Shown piece by piece: positions 1 through 6,781 of a stretch of 18,177 bases of DNA. Position numbers and translations under genes: made by a program. This DNA is from an uncultured Novosphingobium sp. (GTDB lineage Bacteria > Pseudomonadota > Alphaproteobacteria > Sphingomonadales > Sphingomonadaceae): NCBI GenBank assembly GCA_938005655.1, contig CALLNA010000046.1, forward strand, positions 1 to 18,177. The letters run 5' to 3'. The notes under the pieces are model-generated. The model ran no database searches. It was given only the letters and a program-made list of their open reading frames with translations, and was not told where the DNA came from. How positions within the stretch are numbered: position 1 is the first letter of the stretch; each line of letters starts with the position of its first letter.

Positions 1-4
1 CCTC

Positions 5-90
5 GTCGCCCCGGACTTGATCCGGGGCCCCGCTTCTTCCTGCGCGACGCCGGAACAGGAAAGCGGGACCCCGATCAAGTCCGGGGTGAC
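5..90. repeat. Imperfect long palindrome, intergenic
   Basis: The two arms (about 5-41 and 56-90) are near-perfect reverse complements around a short loop. The left arm contains its own smaller palindrome, CCCCGGA-CTTGA-TCCGGGG at 9-27, and the right arm repeats the same core in the opposite sense. I recall similar GGACTTGATCC-type palindromes between genes in many sphingomonads, but I could not search for it. It lies beyond the 3' end of the MFS gene, so it could fold in the operon's transcript. No gene is supported in 1-161. Confidence 0.75.
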
Positions 91-120
91 AAACGGAATG
101 GGAGTGCAAGCAATCGGCAG

Positions 121-158
121 TCCCTCTCCCCATTCGCTTCGCGAACAGGGAGGATCCG
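121..158. repeat. Hairpin repeat, copy 1 (downstream of the transporter)
   Basis: This 38-bp unit has an outer CTCCC/GGGAG stem and an inner TTCGC/GCGAA stem with a 3-nt loop. It matches 5853-5890 in the same orientation with three mismatches over 38 bases. It starts only a few bases after the stop codon of the minus-strand transporter gene, so it may act as a transcript-end or RNA-stability hairpin. No T-run follows in the direction of transcription, so it is not a classic intrinsic terminator. Confidence 0.7.
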
Positions 159-161
159 AGG

Positions 162-1487
162 TCAATGCCCTTCCGCTTCCCTCTTCGGTAGCGCGAGGAT
201 CGCCAGGGCGCCGAGCAGCGAGCCGCAGGCCATGACCGCCGCGACCACCGGCAGGCCCAGCCCGCCCGCGAACAGCAATCCGGCGAGGATCGGGCTCAGC
301 GCCGCGCCGCCGCGGCCGACGCCGATCACGAAGCCGGTCCCGCCGCCGCGCACCGCGGTCGGGAAGGAGGCGGCGACGATCGCATAGAGGCCGACCATCC
401 CGGCATTGGTGCAGAAGCCGCCCGCCGCCGCCGCCCACGACAGGCCGGCGAGGTCGGCCTGGCCCTGGCCGAAGACGGCGATCATCACCACCGAGGCGAG
501 CATGGCCGCGATCAGCAGCCCGCGCACCGCGAAACGCAGGCTCAGCGCGCTGAACAGCAGGCTGCCGAGCAGCCCGCCGACATTGGCCCAGACCAGCACG
601 CCGCCCGCTGCCGCGGGCGAGAAGCCCATGTCGACGACGATCTTCGGCACCCATTTGATGATGAAGTAGAAGGTCAGGACGTGGAGGAAGTAGCCCGCAG
701 TCAGCAGCAGGGTGATGCCCCGCAGGCGCGGCGAGAACAGCTCGCGCGGGCCGGCCTTGGGCGCGGTGGGCTCGACCGGAGGCAGCGCGTCGACGGTCTC
801 GTGGCCCAGCGCGCGTAGCGAGCGGTTGACCCGGCCGAGCGTGTCGGCCGGGCGGCGCTGGAGCAGCGAGCCGACCGGCTCGGGCATCAGCAGCGGGATC
901 AGCGGCAGCAGGACGATGGTCGCGATCGCGCCGAAGTAGAACACGTCGCGCCAGTCGCCGTTGACCAGCAGGTGGCTGGCGATCGAGCCGCCGGCGATGG
1001 CGCCCATCGGATAGCCCGCCGCCATGACCGCCACCGCCGCGCCGCGCGCCCGGTCGTTGGCATATTCGGCAACGAAGGCGTTGGTCGTCGCCAGCATCCC
1101 GCCGATGCCGAGCCCGGTGAACAGCCGGGTCGCGGCGAGGGCCTCGATCGAGCCGACGTGGGTGGTGCTCAACATGCCGACCGCCATGATGACCAGGCAG
1201 CCGATCGTCGTCGGCCGCCGGCCGATCCGGTCGGCGATATGGCCGAGCAGAATCGAGCCCACCGCCATGCCGATCAGCTCCATCGACAGGACCACGCCGA
1301 GCGCGGCCCGGTCTATGCCCCATTCCCTGGCGATGCCCGGCGAGGCGAAGCTGATCGAGAGCACGTCGAACCCGTCAAGCGCATTGAGCGCCACGCACAT
1401 CGCGATGGCGAGGTACTGGCGCGGGGTCATCGGCGCATTGGACATGATCGCGCGCGGATCGCGCGACGCGGCGGCAGCGTCAGCCAT
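162..1487 (-). CDS. MFS transporter, aromatic acid:H+ symporter (AAHS) type
   Basis: This 441-residue inner-membrane protein has about 12 hydrophobic segments and a soluble central loop near residues 205-250, as is usual for the major facilitator superfamily. The DGFD motif in the first membrane segment (residues 38-41) is typical of the AAHS family (PcaK, BenK and VanK relatives). The loop after segment 2 carries the ADRIGRRP signature. It is the last gene of the ferB-fcs-pobA operon, 32 nt after pobA, with a strong GGAGGAGAGG-type ribosome site before the ATG. From context it probably imports 4-hydroxybenzoate or a hydroxycinnamate such as p-coumarate or ferulate. The substrate is inferred only. 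The first 15-20 residues are Ala-rich and could be shortened by starting at a later Met. Confidence 0.9.
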   Translation of the reverse strand: MADAAAASRDPRAIMSNAPMTPRQYLAIAMCVALNALDGFDVLSISFASPGIAREWGIDRAALGVVLSMELIGMAVGSILLGHIADRIGRRPTTIGCLVIMAVGMLSTTHVGSIEALAATRLFTGLGIGGMLATTNAFVAEYANDRARGAAVAVMAAGYPMGAIAGGSIASHLLVNGDWRDVFYFGAIATIVLLPLIPLLMPEPVGSLLQRRPADTLGRVNRSLRALGHETVDALPPVEPTAPKAGPRELFSPRLRGITLLLTAGYFLHVLTFYFIIKWVPKIVVDMGFSPAAAGGVLVWANVGGLLGSLLFSALSLRFAVRGLLIAAMLASVVMIAVFGQGQADLAGLSWAAAAGGFCTNAGMVGLYAIVAASFPTAVRGGGTGFVIGVGRGGAALSPILAGLLFAGGLGLPVVAAVMACGSLLGALAILALPKREAEGH

Positions 1488-1519
1488 TCCTCACCTCTCC
1501 TCCCGCCGGCCGGGCAAGA

Positions 1520-2689
1520 TCAGACCGGCAAGCCCACGTAGTTTTCCGCGATGGCCGTCTGCGCGGCGCGGCTCGATGCGATATAGTCCAGTTCGGCAAC
1601 CTGCATCGCCCTTTCGAACGGCCCGTCCTCGGGAAAGCGGTGCATAAGTCGGGTCAGCGACCAGCTGAACCGCTCCGACTTCCACACGCGGGACAGCGCC
1701 CTGGCCGAATAGGCCGCGATGGCCTCTGGATCGTTGCGCTTGAAGAAGCCGACCAGCGCCTCGGCCGCATAGTGGACGTCCGAGGCGGCGAGGTTCAGTC
1801 CCTTGGCCCCGGTCGGCGGCACGATATGCGCAGCATCCCCGCAGAGCAGCAGGCTGCCGTGGCGCATCGGCTCGAAGACGAAGGAGCGGGGCGGCGCGAT
1901 CGGCTTCTCGATCGAGGGTCCGCGGGTGATGTGCGCGGCCGCCTCCGGACCGAGGCGCAACGCCAGCTCGTCCCACACCCGCTCGTCGGGCCAGTCCTCG
2001 ATCCGCTCGGTCACGGGCACGTCGATGTAGTAGCGGCTGCGCGCCTGGCTGCGCATCGAGGCGAGCGCAAAGCCGCGCGCGTGGTTGGCGTAGATCAGTT
2101 CGTGGTTGCAGGGCGGGACGTCGGCCATGATCCCGAGCCAGCCGAAGGGATAGACCCGCTCGTACTCGCGCCCGACGCCTGCCGGGACCATGCGGCGCGA
2201 GGGACCGTGGAACCCGTCGCAGCCGATGACGAAGCGCGCGTCGAGCCGATGCTCCGCGCCGTCCTTGCGCCAGGTGACGTAGGGGGCGTCGCCCGCGACA
2301 TCGTGGAGGGCGACGTCCTCGGCCGCATAGACCACCTCCAGGCCGCGCTCGGGCGCGGCGTCCATCAGGTCGCGGGTCAGCTCGGTCTGGCCATAGACCA
2401 CGACCTGCTGGCCGGTCAGCTCGGCGAGATCGATGCGGATCAGCCGCTCGCCGTCGGCGAGGTTGAAGCCGTCGTGCGGCAGCCCCTCGGCCTTGAGCCG
2501 CGCATCGAGCCCGAGGCGCTCCATCAGCCCGACCGTGACCTGCTCCAGCACCCCGGCGCGGATGCGGCCGAGCACGTAGTCGGGCGTCCGCCGCTCGAGC
2601 ACCACGCAGGCGATGCCCTCGGCCCGCAGCAGGTGGCCCAGCAAGAGACCCGCCGGCCCCGCGCCGATGATCGCAACCTCGGTCTTCAT
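1520..2689 (-). CDS. pobA: 4-hydroxybenzoate 3-monooxygenase (p-hydroxybenzoate hydroxylase)
   Basis: This FAD-dependent enzyme hydroxylates 4-hydroxybenzoate to protocatechuate using NAD(P)H and O2. The protein has 389 residues, against about 394 in Pseudomonas. Visible motifs are the GAGPAG nucleotide fold at 9-14, the YVLGRIRAG segment at 38-46, CDG at 157-159 and the FAD-binding GDAAH at 284-288. Residues matching the Pseudomonas active site are present: Tyr200 (Y201), Ser211 (S212), Arg213 (R214), Tyr221 (Y222) and Tyr384 (Y385). The C-terminus stops soon after that last Tyr. The start is the ATG giving MKTEVAIIGAG. An upstream in-frame Met would add 36 residues without family support. 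It takes the 4-hydroxybenzoate made from p-coumarate by the upstream genes. The 128-nt gap before it is the longest inside the operon. Confidence 0.96.
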   Translation of the reverse strand: MKTEVAIIGAGPAGLLLGHLLRAEGIACVVLERRTPDYVLGRIRAGVLEQVTVGLMERLGLDARLKAEGLPHDGFNLADGERLIRIDLAELTGQQVVVYGQTELTRDLMDAAPERGLEVVYAAEDVALHDVAGDAPYVTWRKDGAEHRLDARFVIGCDGFHGPSRRMVPAGVGREYERVYPFGWLGIMADVPPCNHELIYANHARGFALASMRSQARSRYYIDVPVTERIEDWPDERVWDELALRLGPEAAAHITRGPSIEKPIAPPRSFVFEPMRHGSLLLCGDAAHIVPPTGAKGLNLAASDVHYAAEALVGFFKRNDPEAIAAYSARALSRVWKSERFSWSLTRLMHRFPEDGPFERAMQVAELDYIASSRAAQTAIAENYVGLPV

Positions 2690-2817
2690 GGGCGGTCTTT
2701 CTCGTCCTCTGTCCGCGCGCGCGCCGGGAGGCGGCGACTGGCGGAACTGGTGGGGAATAAAGCGGGACCGAGCCAATTCGATCTCGGGTCGGGCCATAAG
2801 AAAGCCTCGGCCATCGC

Positions 2818-4326
2818 TCAGGCTCCGCCTTCGCTCATTTCCGCCAGCGCACGGTCGCGCAGCACATGCTTCTGGACCTTGCCCGAGGCGGTGCGCGGCA
2901 CCTGGTCGGTGATGACGACGCTGGCCGGGACCTTGAACTTGGCGAGGCGCGCCAGGCAGTGACCGACGACCTGCTCGGCGGTGATCTCGCGGCCGGCGAC
3001 CGGCACGACATAGGCGCGCCCGACCTCGCCCCAGCGTGCGTCGGGCACGCCGACGACGGCGGCCTCGGCCACCTCGGCCAGCTCGGCCAGCGCCGCCTCG
3101 ACCTCGGCCGGATAGACGTTCTCGCCGCCAGAGATGAACATGTCCTTCTTGCGGTCGACGATCGAATAGAACCCGTCCGCGTCGCGCACCGCGGCGTCGC
3201 CGGTCAGGAACCAGCCGTCGCGGAAGGCCTGGGCGGTCAGCTCGGGCTGGTTCCAGTAGCCCTGGCTGACGCTGGGGCCGCGCAGCCACAGCTCGCCCTT
3301 CTCGCCGTCCGGCAGGGCGTTGCCCGCGTCGTCGGCGATCTTCGCCTCGATCGCCAGGAATGGCAGGCCGCAGCTTCCCGCCTTGACCAGGACCCGCGCC
3401 AGGTCGTGCGGCGGCATCCCGAAGTTGGAGCCGGTCTCGGTCATGCCGAAGCCTTCGAGGATCGGCACGCCCGCGCCGACGAAGCGCTCGGTCTGGGCGC
3501 GCGGATTGGGTGCGCCGCCCAGGGTCCAGCTCACCAGCGAGCGCAGCTTGGCGGGCTCGAAGTCCGGGCGGTTCCAGATCGTCGCGGCCATCTGCGGGAC
3601 CGAGAAATAGTGCGTGACGCCGAGCGCCGGGTCGGCCAGCCGGGCCAGCGTCCGGTCCGGATCGAACCCGCGCGAGATCAGCACGACCGCTCCGGCCTGG
3701 AGCGGTACCCGCGTCGCCGCGAACAGGCCGGCGGTGTGGAACAGCGGCATGTCGCAGAGGAACACGCTCGCGCACGACACATCGTTGCCGCCGATGAAGT
3801 TGGTGCAGCCCCAGAAGGCGTTGGCGTCGGAGAGCATGACGCCCTTGGGCCGTCCGCTGGTGCCCGAGGTGTAGAGCAGCGTCGTCACCGCCTCGAATGG
3901 GCGGCGCGCCTCAGGAGCCGGGCGGGCGCCCTCCTCGCCGAGGTTCAGCAGCTCACCGATCGGCCAGGCCCGCGGCACCGCGGCCGGCACGGCAAGCTCG
4001 GGATCGTGGAACACGATCTCCGGCGCGGCGTCCTGCGCCAGCACCGCGATCTCGCTTGGCGCGAGGCGCCAGTTGAACGGCACGAAGATCGCCCCGGCCC
4101 GCATGCAGGCGAGCTGGAGGATGACCATCTCCGGGCAGTTCCGGGCCAGGGTCGCGATCCGCACCCCGCTCGCCGGGCCGAACTGGCCGGCGAGGACGGC
4201 GGCCAGGCGGTCGACCGCGCGGTCCAGCTCGCGATAGGTCCAGCGCCGGCCGTCCTCGGCATCGACGATCGCGGGCCGGTTCGGCGAGGCGCCGGCATGG
4301 GTGGCGACGGGATCGATCCGGAGCAT
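2818..4326 (-). CDS. fcs: AMP-forming hydroxycinnamate-CoA ligase (feruloyl/p-coumaroyl-CoA synthetase)
   Basis: This 502-residue adenylate-forming (ANL superfamily) ligase is predicted to convert ferulate, p-coumarate or caffeate plus ATP and CoA into the CoA thioester, AMP and pyrophosphate. All core motifs are present: the phosphate loop YTSGTSGRPKG near residue 150, EGFGMTETG near 300, TGD and the hinge region DRKKDMFISGGENVYP near 380-405, and the catalytic lysine of TASGK at position 483. It lies 47 nt downstream of the hydratase-lyase gene, the classic partner that uses its product, and AGGA precedes the ATG. Substrate is assigned from this pairing. By sequence alone it could be another medium-size acyl/aryl-CoA synthetase. 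The enzyme should be cytosolic, as no signal peptide or membrane segment is seen. Confidence 0.88.
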   Translation of the reverse strand: MLRIDPVATHAGASPNRPAIVDAEDGRRWTYRELDRAVDRLAAVLAGQFGPASGVRIATLARNCPEMVILQLACMRAGAIFVPFNWRLAPSEIAVLAQDAAPEIVFHDPELAVPAAVPRAWPIGELLNLGEEGARPAPEARRPFEAVTTLLYTSGTSGRPKGVMLSDANAFWGCTNFIGGNDVSCASVFLCDMPLFHTAGLFAATRVPLQAGAVVLISRGFDPDRTLARLADPALGVTHYFSVPQMAATIWNRPDFEPAKLRSLVSWTLGGAPNPRAQTERFVGAGVPILEGFGMTETGSNFGMPPHDLARVLVKAGSCGLPFLAIEAKIADDAGNALPDGEKGELWLRGPSVSQGYWNQPELTAQAFRDGWFLTGDAAVRDADGFYSIVDRKKDMFISGGENVYPAEVEAALAELAEVAEAAVVGVPDARWGEVGRAYVVPVAGREITAEQVVGHCLARLAKFKVPASVVITDQVPRTASGKVQKHVLRDRALAEMSEGGA

Positions 4327-4373
4327 CGCGGTCCTGGCCTTTCTTCCTCTTTCCTCACCCGTTCCTTAGCGGC

Positions 4374-5210
4374 TCAGTCCTTCTGCTTGCCGAGATCGTA
4401 GGCGCCCAGCCCCGGCTTGAAGGTCTTCTCGTCGATGAACTGGCGAGTCGCCTCCTTGCGGCCCTCGGCGTCGAACATGTTCGCCGCCTCCTGCGCGCGG
4501 ATCAGGTAGTCCTCGGCATTGTCGTAGGTCATCTCGCGCACCCGGCGGATCGCCCACTTGGTGGCGCGCAGGGCCTCCTTGTTCTTGCCGAGGAGGACCT
4601 TGGCGACCTCGACCACCCGGGCCTGGAGCCGGTCGGCGGCAACCGCCTCGTTGACCAGGCCCCATTCGGCGGCCTTCCGGCCGTCGATGTTCTCGCCCAT
4701 CATCGCGTGGTACATGGCATTGCGAAAGCCGGTAAGCTCGGTGATGATCTTGCTCGCCCCGCCGCCCGGCAGGATGCCCCAGTTGATCTCGGACAGGCCG
4801 AACTGCGCGTCCTCCGCCGCGAAGGCGAGGTCGCAGGCGAACAGCGGGCCATAAGCGCCGCCGAAGCACCAGCCATTGACCATGGCGATCGTCGGCTTCT
4901 CGAACCAGCGCAGGCGCTCCCACCAGCCGTAGGCCTCGCGCTGGGCCTTGCGCGTGGCGCCGAGGCCGATCTCCTCGTTCTCGCGGAAGTATTCCTTGAG
5001 ATCCATGCCCGCCGACCAGGCCGAGCCTTCGCCGCCCAGCACGACCACGCCGACGTCGTCGCGGAACTCGATCGATTCCAGCACGCGCAGCATCTGGCGG
5101 TTGAGCTTGGGGCTCATGCAGTTGCGCTTCTCGGGACGATTGAACAAAACCCAGGCGATGGAATCTTCGATGCGCAGGGCGACGGTATCTTCTTCCAGGC
5201 GTTCGGACAT
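4374..5210 (-). CDS. ferB: Feruloyl/p-coumaroyl-CoA hydratase-lyase (HCHL, crotonase family)
   Basis: This enzyme hydrates the side chain of feruloyl- or p-coumaroyl-CoA and cleaves it, giving vanillin or 4-hydroxybenzaldehyde plus acetyl-CoA. The 278-residue protein matches the Pseudomonas HCHL (Ech) pattern closely. It has NRPEKRN at 24-30, AGMDLKEYFRE at 67-77, MVNGWCFGG at 110-118 and GLSEINWG at 138-145. Glu141 and Tyr235 correspond to the catalytic E143 and Y239 of the Pseudomonas enzyme. It is the first gene of the minus-strand operon and diverges from a MarR-type regulator gene across 66 bp. One difference from Pseudomonas is the glycine-rich stretch LPGGGAS just after the catalytic Glu. 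A weak GGGA ribosome site precedes the ATG. The sphingomonad name ferB is used; ech is a synonym elsewhere. Confidence 0.95.
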   Translation of the reverse strand: MSERLEEDTVALRIEDSIAWVLFNRPEKRNCMSPKLNRQMLRVLESIEFRDDVGVVVLGGEGSAWSAGMDLKEYFRENEEIGLGATRKAQREAYGWWERLRWFEKPTIAMVNGWCFGGAYGPLFACDLAFAAEDAQFGLSEINWGILPGGGASKIITELTGFRNAMYHAMMGENIDGRKAAEWGLVNEAVAADRLQARVVEVAKVLLGKNKEALRATKWAIRRVREMTYDNAEDYLIRAQEAANMFDAEGRKEATRQFIDEKTFKPGLGAYDLGKQKD

Positions 5211-5235
5211 GGCACTATCCCAAGAGTTGCATTAT

Positions 5236-5252
5236 TGCTATGATTGATAGCA
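5236..5252. promoter_or_regulatory. Candidate MarR-type operator, site 1
   Basis: Perfect inverted repeat TGCTAT-N5-ATAGCA. The spacer is GATTG, giving a 15-bp core GCTATGATTGATAGC. It covers the predicted -10 element of the ferB promoter. Together with site 2, centred 24 bp away, it fits GCTATGRTYRATAGC. The short palindrome in the gap between a MarR gene and its target operon is the expected place for such an operator. The pattern is directly visible; the binding protein is inferred. Confidence 0.75.
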
Positions 5253-5271
5253 TACATCGCGCTATGGTCAA
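5244..5271 (-). promoter_or_regulatory. Predicted ferB operon promoter
   Basis: On the minus strand TTGACC (5266-5271) and TATCAA (5244-5249) are separated by 16 nt. This matches a housekeeping promoter at five of six -35 bases and four of six -10 bases. The -35 lies in operator site 2 and the -10 in operator site 1, so a bound repressor would block polymerase. The untranslated leader would be roughly 30 nt. This is a prediction from sequence only. Confidence 0.5.
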
Positions 5272-5276
5272 TAGCG
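5260..5276. promoter_or_regulatory. Candidate MarR-type operator, site 2
   Basis: Perfect inverted repeat CGCTAT-N5-ATAGCG with spacer GGTCA, giving a 15-bp core GCTATGGTCAATAGC that matches site 1 at 12 of 15 positions. It overlaps the predicted ferB -35 element and ends exactly one base before the first ATG of the regulator gene, so it may also serve autoregulation. Both sites are visible in the sequence; function is inferred. Confidence 0.75.
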
Positions 5277-5717
5277 ATGTCGCAGCGCGAACCGGGGAGA
5301 CGATTTTTGCACGATCCGCTTGCCGAACTGCCGGGCTACGCGCTGCGCCGCGCGGCCAATGCGATGATGAGCGAGCTTTCCGCCCGCCTCGCCGAAATCG
5401 ACCTGCGCATCTCGGACGCCTCGGTCCTCCTGCTGCTGAGCGGGGAGCGGACCATGACCTCCAGCGACATCGGCCGGATGCTCGACATCCAGCGGGCCAA
5501 CATGGTGCCGCTGCTCAACCGCCTCGAAGCCGCCGGCCTGATCGCCCGCGAGCCGCTCGACCGCAAGAGCATGGCGATCGTGCTGAGCGAGGGCGGACGC
5601 GACAAGCTGAAACAGGTGCGCAGGATCACCACCGCCTTCGAGAACGACCTGATGCAGCGGATTCCGGCCGAGCACCGCGATCACCTGTTGCCGGCGCTGA
5701 ATGCGCTGTGGGGGTGA
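5277..5717 (+). CDS. ferC: MarR-family transcriptional regulator of the hydroxycinnamate operon
   Basis: This 146-residue winged-helix protein has an N-terminal dimerisation helix, a helix-turn-helix around residues 55-80 (TSSDIGRMLDIQRANMVPLL) and a wing near 85-100 (GLIAREPLDRKSMAIVLSE), typical of MarR repressors. It diverges from ferB, and two matching palindromes lie in the shared gap. MarR-type regulators called FerC (Sphingobium) or FerR (Pseudomonas) repress hydroxycinnamate genes and are released by the CoA thioester, so the same role is likely here. The start is uncertain. The ATG used follows operator site 2 directly and has no Shine-Dalgarno, so it would need leaderless translation. 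A TTG at 5307 has GGGGAG about 7 nt upstream and would give 136 residues. Confidence 0.88.
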   Translation: MSQREPGRRFLHDPLAELPGYALRRAANAMMSELSARLAEIDLRISDASVLLLLSGERTMTSSDIGRMLDIQRANMVPLLNRLEAAGLIAREPLDRKSMAIVLSEGGRDKLKQVRRITTAFENDLMQRIPAEHRDHLLPALNALWG

Positions 5718-5737
5718 GGAAGAAGTAGGCCCCACCC

Positions 5738-5888
5738 GATCCTCCCCGTTTTTGCGAAGCACAAATGGGGAGGGGGACCGCGCCACCGCAGGTGGCGTGG
5801 TGGAGGGGTAAACTCGCGCAACCTACCCCTCCACCACCGCCTTCGGCGGCGGTCCCCCTCCCCATTCGCTACGCGAACAGGGAGGATC
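5738..5888. repeat. Composite long palindrome between convergent genes
   Basis: The stretch from GATCCTCCCC (5738) to GGGAGGATC (5888) is an imperfect inverted repeat of about 150 bp around a 13-nt centre (5811-5823), with the inner arms GGTGGAGGGGTA and TACCCCTCCACC. Each arm holds further hairpins: CGCCACC-GCA-GGTGGCG (5781-5797), CCGCC-TTC-GGCGG (5837-5849) and TTCGC-TAC-GCGAA (5865-5877). Its right end is copy 2 of the hairpin at 121-158. It fills the gap between the convergent regulator and amidohydrolase genes and could end transcription from both sides. No gene is seen here. Confidence 0.8.
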
Positions 5889-5908
5889 TGGGGAGCGAAA
5901 GCCCCAGC

Positions 5909-6781
5909 TTAAACCAGCCCCAGCACCCGCGCCGCGTTGTCCTTCATGATCCCCGGCAGCACCTCGTCCTTGAAGCCGACCTGACGCGCCGCCTCCAGCC
6001 ATTTCGCCGGATGGATCAGCGGGAAGTCGCTGCCGAACATCATCTTCCGGGCGAGCTGGGTGTTCGCGTACTGGATGATCTGCGGCTGGAAATACTTCGG
6101 GCTCCAGCCCGACAGGTCGACGAAGACGTTGTCCTTGTGCAGCGCCATCGACAGGCTCTCGTCCACCCAGGGCCAGGACGGATGGGCGAGGATGATCTTC
6201 ATGTCGGGGAAGTCCACCGCCACGTCGTCGACCAGCATCGGCCGGCCGTACTTGAGCCGCACGCCCCCGCCGCCGCGCATCCCCGTGCCCATGCCGGAAT
6301 GGCCGGTGTGGAAGATCGCGGGCAGCCCGTGCCCGGCGATCACCTCGTAGAGCGGATAGGCCACCCGGTCGGCGGGATCGATGTCCTGCATGATGTGGTG
6401 GAACTTGAAGCCGCGCACCCCGCAGTTCTCGATCAGGTCGCGCGCTTCGCGGGCGCCGAGCTTGCCCTTGTGCGGGTCGATCGAGGCGAAGGGGATGCAG
6501 ATGTCGTCGTGCTGCGCGGCGAACTCGGCGATCTCGTAGTTGGAGACGCGCCTGGCGCCGATCCCGCTCTCGCAATCGACCGTGAACAGGCAGAAGGCGA
6601 TCTGCTGCGCGCGGTAGAGCTCGACGATCTCGGGCATCTTCGGCCGCTCGCGCGGGCTCTTGAAATAGGCGCTGGCCGCATCGAAGAACTGCGCCATGAC
6701 CGGGTCCTCGGGATCGTGGCACGAGACCTCGGCATGGACGTGGACGTCGATCGCCCTGATGCGGGAGAGGTCGATCGGCAT
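5909..6781 (-). CDS. Metal-dependent amidohydrolase, ACMSD/amidohydrolase-2 family
   Basis: This 290-residue cytosolic TIM-barrel hydrolase has the metal-ligand pattern of the amidohydrolase-2 family: HVH at residues 14-16, FHTGHSG with His158, AHPSWPW with His200, and GSDFP with Asp252. The family includes decarboxylases (ACMSD, gamma-resorcylate and 5-carboxyvanillate decarboxylases) and hydrolases of lactones or pyrones, so the reaction may be a decarboxylation or a C-O/C-N cleavage. The sequence does not decide. The ATG shares one base with the stop codon of the LacI-type gene (TGATG), which implies translational coupling. It is the last gene of the P450-lacI-amidohydrolase unit, so it probably acts on a product downstream of the P450. 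A glycine-rich loop (GMRGGGG) follows the second metal motif. Confidence 0.85.
   Translation of the reverse strand: MPIDLSRIRAIDVHVHAEVSCHDPEDPVMAQFFDAASAYFKSPRERPKMPEIVELYRAQQIAFCLFTVDCESGIGARRVSNYEIAEFAAQHDDICIPFASIDPHKGKLGAREARDLIENCGVRGFKFHHIMQDIDPADRVAYPLYEVIAGHGLPAIFHTGHSGMGTGMRGGGGVRLKYGRPMLVDDVAVDFPDMKIILAHPSWPWVDESLSMALHKDNVFVDLSGWSPKYFQPQIIQYANTQLARKMMFGSDFPLIHPAKWLEAARQVGFKDEVLPGIMKDNAARVLGLV

Noticed and set aside
101..116. TGCAAGC near 105 as a further LacI operator
   Set aside because: Only one half-site is present; the other half does not match and no promoter or start codon is near.
2690..2797. N-terminal extension of PobA by 36 residues from an upstream in-frame Met
   Set aside because: The extension precedes the FAD-binding fold that normally starts at the N-terminus and has no similarity to the family.
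972..2962. Long open frames on the plus strand opposite the MFS, pobA and fcs genes
   Set aside because: They are antisense to well-recognised proteins, have low-complexity Arg/Gly/Ala-rich translations and result from high GC at third codon positions.
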